Assembly (NCBI GenBank): GCA_021307315.1
Contig: JAJSPD010000056.1
Coordinates: 248,001-312,000 of the forward strand
DNA length: 64,000 nucleotides
DNA from: Bisporella sp. PMI_857
Lineage: Eukaryota; Ascomycota; Leotiomycetes; Helotiales; Helotiaceae
Reading direction: 5' to 3'
Shown: positions 55,091 to 64,000 of the stretch, piece after piece
How positions within the stretch are numbered: the stretch's first letter is position 1
Layout: each line of letters opens with the position of its first letter
Position numbers and translations under genes: made by a program
Notes under the pieces: generated by a model
The model's database searches: none
Told to the model about the DNA's origin: nothing
What the model saw: only the letters and a program-made list of their open reading frames with translations

Positions 55091-55938
55091 GATACAGAAG
55101 TCAAGGTATGGTAGCAGGCTGCGAAGGAAGTGTGACGAAAAAAGCATACGTAAAAATGACGATATTTCTCTGTAAACGTTCGACTCTTGCTCTTAGTTCT
55201 AGTGCGTTTGATATTTGAATGTAGTCAGAGTACGTTGCATTCTAGAGAATAGTTGCACGCCTCTAGCTAAGAAGACTATTACACAGTAAAAGTAACTTCT
55301 ATAATAACTATACCCGCGGAAACATATTAAAGCGATACACCGCTACAGTTTTAGAATTCAAGCACTACCGAACTCATTCTATGGAGTCTGTCAAGACATG
55401 ACATGAACATGGAAACCATGTCGCCACTTTATGTTGAAGCTTACTCACCTCGTTTTCCGCGGAACTGGCAGCGCACCCTCCAGTCTTCAATGTACATACT
55501 GAGAAACACGCAAAATTTCCAATCAAGAATAACGAATGTCGTAACTTTTGACATGTATCATCCATAAATCACAGTTCATCGTTCGTTTGCAAATGATAAG
55601 ATGACGGTCGCGGAGTGCAAGCTGGAAAAATGCCTCTCCGTAGATACCGGTTAAGCGCTACCAGTATTTCCGGGTTTATAAAGCCGGCCCAGCATCCTTT
55701 ATATGATCGAGTCACCTGTACCTCCTAATTATGTAAAATCCGCTCCTCTAATTTGTTAAACAGGGGAATGAATAGGGCATTGATTTCCTAGCTTTCGGAC
55801 CTGTCCATCCATGTAATCCGGGGCTTCATCATTATCCCCTGCTCAATAACCTAGGCTCTACTATCATCAATCTATTTCCGAGAGATTCTAGCGAAACTGA
55901 GGTAAATTCTAGTAGAGGTATTTTGACAAACGAATTGT
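55091..55938. other. Intergenic between the HxxHC gene promoter and the regulator 3' end
   Basis: Contains CCGCGG at 55314-55319. No gene seen. Confidence 0.6.
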
Positions 55939-58900
55939 TTAAAATGACCGTCCATCTGTGGGCGGTTTCTGTATTTCTTCCATCTTTATACTCATCAATT
56001 TCTTCATAAACGCCCCTAGCTCACTGACCTCGTCCAGGAGCGTTATATCTAGACAAGCTATGCGGCCAAAAACTCCACACGCCATTCCAATATGCCGGAG
56101 TTCTTCAGATGTAGGAATAGCCTTTGTTGCTGACACTGCTATGATCATTGTAGCGAGGCGTACCAAGCTCACAACTTTCCTATCCTTGCTGTTCGCACCT
56201 TATCGTTAGCGACCAATTAGACTTCTATTCAGGAGATGTATGACGTACACCTCAGCGAGGATGTCCTCAAAGCTCATGTTAGAAATGACCTGGATAAAAT
56301 TTTTTGCAGTAACAAGGCAATCCCTCTGACTTTTTTCATAAATGTCCATATCTGTCTGACTCACCAACTGATCTCTGATCTGCAAGCAACGCCCGTGGAT
56401 GATGAACTTTGCCATACAGGTCTGGGATATAACTGGAATTCGGCGAACCAGAGTAACTTGAGCCCCGTGAATTCCGTCTTCTCGCATGCCGTGTTTGTGA
56501 AATGTAGGCGAACTAGCACTAGTCGACGCATCACTTCCAGATTCATTAGAACAAAGAATGGTCTCTCCCCAGTAATTTAAGAGAATAAGGAGCCGTTTCA
56601 CGGTCTGCATTGTAGTACTAATTGGTGCGTGCAGTGCGGCCTGGCTGAATAGACCTTTTGAAATCCTGTCGCAAATTTTTGCGAATTGACATTGGACACG
56701 CAGCCATTCAAAATTTGAAAACCAATCGGGTTCATCTTTGCTTATATAGCAGGCTTCCCTTCTCCCATACGATGTTGGACAAGTACTTTCAGGTAGATTG
56801 TAGTCGATGAAGTCGTCGTTCAACATCTATGCAAGAAAGAAATCATCCAGTGTTAGCAATTATGGCCACTTCACAGAGTGAGCCTGGAGAGAGAAAATTG
56901 TCGTGATTGATCGGAGAGAGAATCCAGCGTACATACCGAAGGGCGACCCGAATACAGACAGTGAGGTTTTTCGATAGAATAGAATAGCCAGAATGCACGC
57001 TGAAGCTGTATATGTTCATGCTCGCCCAGCCCCAGAGTGTGCGCTTTGATACTTGCCGCCGAATGAAGCTTTAGGACGTGTGACAATAGTGCAGCATCAG
57101 CGAGGAGACTGTCCAGAATTGGATGTCCTATCTCTTGCGCGAAAACAATCTACAAAACTTCCAGTCAGCACAGCTTCTAGATTGAGTTCGTAGATGCTGG
57201 AGGGCTTGTAGCGGTGAATGGGCTGGGGTCGGGAACTTATTACCATAGCCAGTAGAGCCTATATGCACCAATTTAGAACCATATTAGTCCATGTCTCCTC
57301 CAACAAGAAGTAAAGTGTCAATTGGATAAGTGTACCCGAAAAGCGCGCACAGTGCAATACTCCAGAGTTGATTTCATGTGTTTCTGGGCAGTTCTAGCTC
57401 GATCAAACATTTCAGACCAAATATGCCTTTTACTCGAGGAATCGAGCTCCACTTCATTTAAGCTATGATCCCAATAGTTAGCGCCGAGTTCAACAGCTTT
57501 TGCAAATGAACTTTGATTTGTAACGCTGCCTAACGCCAGGAGAGAGTTAAGTATCATGGTTGCACAAGGATCGGCCGTTGGATCTAAGCAGATCTTGTTG
57601 TAGTTGCTATCCTCCGCCCACTTCCCGATTTGCGCTCTGGGCGCCAGATATATGGTCCTATGATACCGGTAGCTTAGCATGTAGAATAATGAGTTCGCGT
57701 TGGGGCAAGATTGCTTCAAAAAAACCTTACCCATGCCGACTATTGTAGCATGCTGTGGGTTGAAGTAGCGGGTCAGCAACCCCCGCGAGTTTGTTCAGGC
57801 TTCTTTTTTTATGCAGGTACTAACCGTCAATATAACTCTTCCTAGTCTGAGACGTGATTAGCAACGACAGACCCCCTTTATTATGTAGCTTCGGCTCATC
57901 AGTTGCTCGCACTAGATTTCCTACAGAAGCAGCTTCCGTTATAAGCGTGGCGCAAAATCTATCGAACATCCGTTGGAGGTCATCATTAATCCTATCGGAG
58001 TAGATCTCAGTCCTGGCTGATTGTGTGGAAGTAACAGAAAACTTATTAATGTCCAGATGCATGTATAAAGAAGGGAATGAAAATTCGAGGCCTTCGGTGT
58101 GCTCTATACACATGGTTAGTATTTACGTGAGACTGAAGACTTCACTATGGCCTCCTATGAAAAGAGGTGCGGTTGCAGTATGAATTTATTCAGCTTAATT
58201 GGTGAGCTAGCACCTTTTAATAGATTCCCAATCTATGATATGCGTTGCGTTAGCAAATATATGTTTGTAAGATAAAATGCCTCCTCTCCGGCGCAAAATT
58301 AGGGGTACTGACATCAATCTTCTCATCATCACCATCTATTGGTGATCTATTATGAATATCCATCGTACTTAGGCCGGCGTTTAGCATGGATATCGGGTTG
58401 TTCGACGAGGTAGAAGTTGTTAGAAGCATGGAGGTGGACGTAGTGAAATTTTCGTCCTCACTAGCATTTATTGAGACGGGATGAGGGTTAATTGTCACAT
58501 GGAGATTAGAGTTGATGGTAGTTAATATCGGGCCGCCCTTCAAGTCCGCAATCTATAATTGGGACAAAAATACATGGTTAGCAGAGACGCGAGTAGGTTC
58601 TGGGTCCACAAATTGCAGTTACTGAAGGATAACAAACAAAGGGGAAAGGGTGTGTTCTTCTAACCTGGTCTGGGGCAGTGGCGTTGCATCCACTCATTGA
58701 CGCAGTTCTCACCATTTCATGGTCATCAACCTCCATCATAAGTGCTCGTTCGCCATGTCGTACGTCACTCTCATGAAACTCAACTGTTTGGTCCACGGCA
58801 GGATCGTTACCTAGCAAATCACCCCATAGTGCCGACTCCCACGAGCGTGTCACTTCCATCTGATTCATGTCAGATGTTAAAGTGTTATCAGAGGCACTGG

Positions 58901-59699
58901 TAAAAGCAAAACAATCATCCAACTCGCTGACAACGAATCCCCTATTCTCAACATCGTTTCTTGCCTGGATGTCTCCATTGAAGAACCTATCGCTGTGGAC
59001 TGAAGCCGGAAGTTGGCAATCATCATTTGATGAGAGTGTGGGGTCAATCTCCAATGTAGTGAGGTCACGCTGAATTATAGGAATTTTAGAGTCGTTCCAG
59101 TTGCCTTCGACCGGTGATGGCTGCTCTGGCGTCCGCAGACTTTTATGATTTTTACTGCTGGATTGATTTCTGCTACCAGAGGTGTCTTTTCGATTCGATG
59201 AATTAGCAGTCCCGACGTACTGGCATGGGCGTTCATAGAGCTGCATAGAGGTTTAATACATGTTAGTCATGTGACCTTGTAAGGTATGTGCATAGATGGA
59301 CGACAAAACAATGAATTTGGAAGTTTTTCAGAGGTTACTGAACATACCTGACAGCCATTGCATGGAAATTTTCCATCACCTATGCCCGAAATTCGTCAAC
59401 CTCAAATCCAACATCTCTTCTATGAAATAAAGCAGTAGAATGGATGGCATTGTGCTGCAGGCCGCCACAACTCGAAATAGATTTGATATTGATAGATACA
59501 ACACAACATTGAAGATATATAAAGCGGAACACTTACATTTCGTTTTTTTGTGCTTACAGCTCTCACACGCTCCGCGACGTCTCCGGATTCGGGGGCGGCT
59601 GGGATCCTGTACCCTCTGCTGCTGGCGCTGCATGTCTTCTCGCCTCGACTTTGAGTGATTTACATCCACAACTACTGTCGAACTTCCAACAGGAAACAT
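55939..59699 (-). CDS. Zn2Cys6 transcription factor
   Basis: A multi-exon gene from the ATG at 59699 to the stop at 55939. First exons: 59699-59537, 59379-59348, 59240-58665, 58552-58313, then about 58110-57830, 57780-57325, 57085-56880, 56826-56240 and a last one from about 56205. The zinc cluster spans three exons and is canonical: Cys45, 48, 55, 61, 64 and 71 (CESCKHKKTKC, then CDGKFPCNGC), preceded by an arginine-rich stretch. A Ser/Asn-rich acidic linker follows. The C-terminal half is a fungal-specific transcription factor domain, seen in IKAHTLGLGEHEHIQLQRA, WLFYSIEKPHCLYSGRPS and later helices. Such proteins bind CGG-containing sites in the nucleus, and when encoded in a cluster they usually regulate it. 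A likely pathway activator here; candidate sites are the CCGCGG palindromes in several cluster promoters. Confidence 0.88.
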
Positions 59700-61275
59700 A
59701 TCTTCTCTCGCGTCTGGCTGTTGCTCCTATTGTTAATCATTAAATACCTTCATCTCAACTTGCCAAGCGTTTAAAGGGGACAGGAGAAGCACACAATTAT
59801 GAAAGTACAATGGCTATTTATTGTATCCTTACCCCCCTCCCCCACCCAAGATAAAAATTATGCGGTGATAATAGTGGATAGAACCAGGCTTGGTCTTTAT
59901 TTCCCCTAAAGTTAACGCCGTTCATACACAATCCTAAGAAGACCTTACCGCACTGATTCTAACCACTCAGAAGACTTATTCTAAGGATCTACACTGTTGA
60001 CCCGCCGTATAAACTTTAATTATGGAGGAAATCGGCAAGGCACCCTTGCTTAGCTCTTTGCTAGGAGATGCTTATCTTAATAGAACCTGTGGGTCAAGAG
60101 AGGTCTGTGATCAAGGAGGTACCAAAGGTAGAGAGTTAGGCCCTTAACCCCTAAAACCGTCGGTAGACACATGACCGGCACTTTTTAGCCAAACGTTTGT
60201 TTAAGTTCCTTCAAAATTGAATTTTAAAATAACCATGATTTTTTAATACCTTTCATGTCAATAATATAAGTAAAATTATTAAATACTTTATTAATATAAT
60301 TAAAACAAGAACAGATTTGATGACCAATGAAAAAAAAGTTCTGTCCTTTTTGTTCACCGGAAACCCGGATTAATATTTACAACAAGGTTTGTCTTTATGC
60401 AGAGCTTCCTGCTTTGAACGCAAGTCAAATGCAAGCCAGCCGTTTAAATGCACAATGTAACAGTTTAAGGCACAACCCCTCGTTTCCCGGAATAAACCCC
60501 ACTATTTTCCACTATTATGGTTAGGGTTTCCCACTATTGTGGTTAGGGTTATGCTAATACAAGCTATTCAACCCGAGGTCTGATCTCTTAAGGAAGCTAA
60601 AAAGAACTCAGCGTCATCGACGCGTACTTCTTATACTCGAAAGAATGTCCGCAGGAGACAGGCGCTGGGTGGCACTGGTTCTCTGTGAAAAGTATGTTAA
60701 CTATAGCCTTACACTCTTCAAAGGCCGAAGATTCCAGGGCAGTCGAACCTGGGTAATGATGCAACTTGCGGCATTTTAACAAAACTTCAGTAAAGCTCGG
60801 ATGAGCGGTAAAAAGCATATTTAATACCAAGGAACTACTGTTGACATTTTGAATTAAGTGGACACCACACAAGATTTGTTATTGTTTGTAAATTGCTGCT
60901 CATGAATGCGGTGTTTAGTAATCAGAAAAGTTGGTGCCTGAGCTTAGAACCCAGTGTGCAGCATCCACCTTAGTATATCTAGGTGGATTAAGTTAAACCA
61001 AGTACAATTTGTCCTTAGCAAGTGTGACGTGATTAGTATACTTTAGTAGCTATATTAAGGCGCTTCAAGTATTTTCGAAGATCCCAAAGCTGGCATGGTA
61101 GTCGTGCTATACCACAGTATGGAGCCGCTATACTTTGGCGACTTGGATGTTGGTTTGTAAACCCCCGCCCCGATCCCATTTTCCCAATTAAATATATCCT
61201 AGGCATGTGTAATACAGAATATAAGATTATAACACTGGAAGCAGCAAATCCAACACGCGAACAACTATCCTGACC
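59700..61275. other. Long gene-poor stretch at the right of the cluster
   Basis: 1.58 kb, very AT-rich around 60225-60310. Two TTAGGG motifs lie 22 bp apart at 60521-60548 in a short direct duplication. A minus-strand open frame 60872-60597 lacks an ATG and has a faint ankyrin-like rhythm (STALESSAFEECKAIVNILF), possibly a relic. No supported gene. Confidence 0.5.
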
Positions 61276-62683
61276 CTACACGGCTTCTTGTTCGGAGGTG
61301 TTCTGCCTTGACCACGCATTTGTTTGTTTTTTCCCAGGCCACTCATCCTCATATTCCACAGTCACCTGATCTGTTCGTACAATCGCAGCATCCGTCCTTC
61401 CCAAGATACTCTTGTCGCTTTGATTATCCGCATTCGCAGTCACAATTACAGTCCCATAGTTTGAATGGGGTGTTAAAGCAGGCGTGATCTTGTTGCTCGC
61501 TTCCGACTCTATGTTGTCAAGTCGGTACCCTCGACTTCGGGAGCGTTTGTGGCTGCCGTACTTATCTTCACTTGTCACGTAACCACGGAGCTGATTATAG
61601 AGAGGTCGTAGGGTTGGGATTGTTGCTGTAAGGATTGTGACCATGAGTTCGGTTGAGGACCAGAGGATTAAGCCGACTGTCTCATCTGCAATACATTGTT
61701 AGCCTCCCTTGGAACATGAGAGTGCACGATTAGGTGGTTAGAACGAATACTGCTTACATGAATAGTCGGATCTCGCTGTCAATCCTTCAAGGGCAATAGC
61801 TCTGATTATCCCGCAGACCATAGCACTTTCAATTATTAGTTGCGATCCATACTAGCGGCGTTTATGACGTACAAGAATCCCAAACTCATCGAGCTTGCGA
61901 TTAGAATCTTTTCTTTCTGCTTCATTTGCAAGTTCCAGAGAGTAAACCAGGGCAATGCTGCGAGCACGAAGTCCGCGGCAGCTGAGGCAACTAGACATTG
62001 TGAGGCTTGGCCTCCATAATCAACAGCAATCTAACATACCTCCGACAGTGATAGAGAGGGCCGTAAAGCCCTCAGTTGAAACCCAACATTTGGCTGGGAG
62101 GGTAGGATTCCAGACTGCAGCAATTGGATCGCACCGAATGAAGTCAAATAGCGCGCAGAAAAAGCAGGGGACAGCAACCCCTACCATTACAGCATAAAGA
62201 ACCCATCTATGCCATTGTACGACGGTGATTCTTAGTAAGAAAATGGCCACAGAAGCCTTGCTGGTGGCAATCCCGATGATGCAGAAACTTGAAGTTATAA
62301 TCAGCATTAAGCGACTCACAAAGTGCTCAACATCTTTGGGATACATGCATACTTACGTTTGACCTATGATCTCTGCCTTTGTTGCTTCTATAAAGTCATT
62401 TGGATCGAGCTCATAGGAATGTCTACCAAACCCTTTCAAAGCGGCTACGTGTACTGCGATAGTATAGGGTGTTAACAAGAGCTGCCCTGTCTTAGCAATG
62501 GTTGATGGGTGTATAATGGGAGACATCACTTACCCAGCTAAGAACGAGGAGATAGTCATCCCATCCTATGACGTGGTTTATCTTCATTCTTGTCCACAAC
62601 CTTAACAGAACAAAGACAAGCGCTAGTGCCGTCTCAGCCCACATCACCCCAATAATCGTCGGCCCATACCCGCCGACACTCAT
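61276..62683 (-). CDS. Fungal rhodopsin-domain integral membrane protein
   Basis: Six exons: 62683-62534, 62481-62357, 62287-62040, 61990-61873, 61825-61758 and 61685-61276. All phases agree, giving 372 residues from the ATG at 62683. Seven hydrophobic helices. Family landmarks: RLWTRMKINHVIGWDDYLLV in the first exon, YTIAVHVAALKGFGRH, IGIATSKASVAIFLLRI, CWVSTEGFTALSI and ADFVLAALPWFTLW. The C-terminal tail of about 120 residues is hydrophilic with Ser, Arg and acidic patches. This is the widespread fungal rhodopsin-like membrane domain, related to PTH11-type receptors but without a CFEM domain here. Ligand and role are unknown. It could be a passenger or a boundary gene. Confidence 0.88.
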
Positions 62684-63470
62684 GATGGTAGAGTGGACGT
62701 CACTGAAGATTTCCGATTGCAGCTCTCATAAAGGCAAATCACTGAGGTGGTTGCTAGGCGAAGTTATTGAGAAACGCAATTTTTAGCTCGGTCTTGTTAT
62801 ATCAAAAAAATTAAAAAATTAGTTGTCTTGAGGCAGCTTAACGCGGCTTGTCGCGGCAAACGCTGCCTCTTTTGCTCTGTCTGTCCCCTGATTTGTGTAA
62901 CCAGCTTTTGACCAACTAGTCAGTCAACCGGCAATGGGAAAAGAGAGTTTACGCCAAGCTACCAGCGGCCGAAAGTGGGGCAGCCCCAAACGAATCGATG
63001 GCGATGATCCCGGCTGTGAAGGCAAGATGTCCAAGCGGTGTTTGAGTTAGAGGCCGACGGGACCCCGGCCCGGTTCAATTCCCGTCGCCTGCCGCATCAT
63101 CAGCATTGAGGAAATAACGGCTTTACCAAATTAGGCAACCCCCTGTGGAGAGAAACCACCCACATCGCCATCGCGGAGCGAGGGAAGCTGGAGCCGCTGA
63201 ATTTCTATAGGCTGGCGGCTTCCATTTTATAGTAAGTACCATCAGTACTGGTGGGATCCCCTGGAGCCTGTCAAACTCTAAATCTAAAAGAGGCAATCGG
63301 CGAGTCAGAGCCTCTAGTTGTGCTGCTGTAATTACTGTAGAAAGAGTCGCTTCCTCCCAATGAACCAGGGGTGGTCCTAGCCATGCTTCCCCAACGAAAG
63401 AAGTCCCGGAGTCCTCCAAACTTGCTGTCGTGCGCTGAAACTCAACTGTAAGAGCAAAGTTACGGGAACA
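62684..63470. other. Intergenic between rhodopsin-domain gene and P450
   Basis: Divergent promoter region. Holds a tRNA-like sequence at 63021-63096. A minus-strand frame 63476-63123 overlaps the P450 start and is open for 117 codons, but has no domain I recognise. Confidence 0.5.
63021..63096 (+). pseudogene. Degenerate tRNA-like sequence (Leu/Ser type)
   Basis: It begins GGCAAGATGTCCAAGCGGT, the start of a class-II tRNA with an A-box-like segment. It ends with a perfect B box, GGTTCAATTCC, followed by an imperfect acceptor strand and GCA. The middle can form a GGCCG/CGGCC hairpin, but with a 9-base loop, and there is no proper variable arm. Acceptor pairing is about five of seven. It is more likely a decayed tRNA or a tRNA-derived SINE head than a working tRNA. 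Confidence 0.4.
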
Positions 63471-64000
63471 ATGCACGTCTTAAACTTCCTCATCAAAGCT
63501 CTTTCTTCAACCGTGATTCTGGTAATCTCAGGTTATTTATGGGCATATATCAGGTCGCCAATCAAGAATATCCCTGGGCCGTTCATTGCCAAGTTCACCA
63601 ATTTATGGCGATTATTCAATACCTATGCCGGCCGTCCTGAGCTCACCCAGCAGATGCTGCACGAGCGGTATGGCCCTGCGGTTCGAATTGGCCCTAATCT
63701 TGTCAGCTTGAGTGATCCAAAACTTCTGCGTACGATATACAATACCAGAGGAGACTTTCTAAAGGCACACACTCAATCCCACAACCTGGCGTGTAAACGC
63801 TGATCATAGAATAGAGCTCCTTCTACAACGTCAATGATACCAAAATAGGCAATACCATAATAAAAAATGTCTTCAGCACTCAAAGCAACGACTTTCACTC
63901 CCAGAAAATGCGTCCCATCTCAAAATTCTACAAAATGGCCAACATCCTACAATGCGAGCCATTGGTATCCCAAACCATCAACGCGTTCTGCAAACGCCTG
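63471..64000 (+). CDS. Cytochrome P450, N-terminal part (runs off the window)
   Basis: The ATG at 63471 opens a membrane anchor (residues about 5-27), then NIPGPFIAKFTNLWRL with the proline-rich hinge, HERYGPAVRIGPNLVSL and DPKLLRTIYNTRGDFLK, all typical of fungal microsomal P450s. After an intron the frame resumes at about 63814 (SSFYNVNDTKIGNT, then VFSTQSNDFHSQKMRP) and continues to the edge. The haem-binding cysteine region lies outside. The intron should start straight after DFLK at about 63762, but the bases there are GC, not GT, and do not match the usual GCAAGT form. P450s oxidise small molecules with NADPH and P450 reductase. It may be a tailoring enzyme of the peptide cluster or belong to the next locus. 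Confidence 0.85.

Noticed and set aside
63123..63476. 117-codon minus-strand ORF overlapping the P450 start codon
   Set aside because: No recognisable domain, overlaps the P450 ATG and contains the promoter; probably chance in a GC-richer patch.

Overview
The window is nuclear DNA of a filamentous ascomycete (Pezizomycotina). Most genes carry short introns with GTAAGT/GTATGT-type donors, CTAAC-like branch points and AG acceptors. The families are typical of these fungi: NRPS, Zn2Cys6 regulator, UstYa/DUF3328, rhodopsin-domain membrane protein. By eye the base composition is rather AT-rich, with very AT-rich transposon remnants; this would suit Leotiomycetes but is not proof. The intron-bearing gene models below were built by hand from splice signals and codon phase.

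Left part (1-13,000): mostly not biosynthetic. It holds a polytopic membrane protein (2010-3896), a multi-exon gene of unknown function (about 4910-8697) split by a nested transposon stack (6408-7832), a 100-codon ORF with one membrane helix, an intact calcineurin-like phosphoesterase (10413-11300), and a nucleotidyltransferase-like gene with a one-base frameshift (12309-12966).

Central part (13,186-59,699): a nonribosomal peptide cluster. NRPS-B (13186-18021, minus) is C-A-T-R. NRPS-A (35641-49962, plus, 4773 aa, no intron) is four C-A-T modules and ends in a carrier domain with no release domain. The simplest reading is that NRPS-A builds a tetrapeptidyl thioester, passes it to the C domain of NRPS-B, which adds a fifth residue, and the R domain releases a peptide aldehyde or alcohol. 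Between and beside them lie a UstYa-type oxidase (18687-19760), a DMT/EamA transporter (20066-21512), a cluster copy of acetyl-CoA synthetase with a changed acyl-pocket residue (22272-24802), a glutamine-synthetase-fold ligase (26059-27797), an ABCC exporter (28110-33876), an amidase-signature hydrolase (50255-about 53640), a second membrane-anchored protein with two HxxHC motifs (54260-55090) and a Zn2Cys6 regulator (55939-59699).

Right part (59,700-64,000): a long gene-poor stretch, a rhodopsin-domain membrane protein (61276-62683), a degenerate tRNA-like sequence (63021-63096) and the start of a cytochrome P450 cut by the window edge (63471 onward). The P450 may be the outer gene of the cluster. 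I do not recognise the cluster as one whose product is known.
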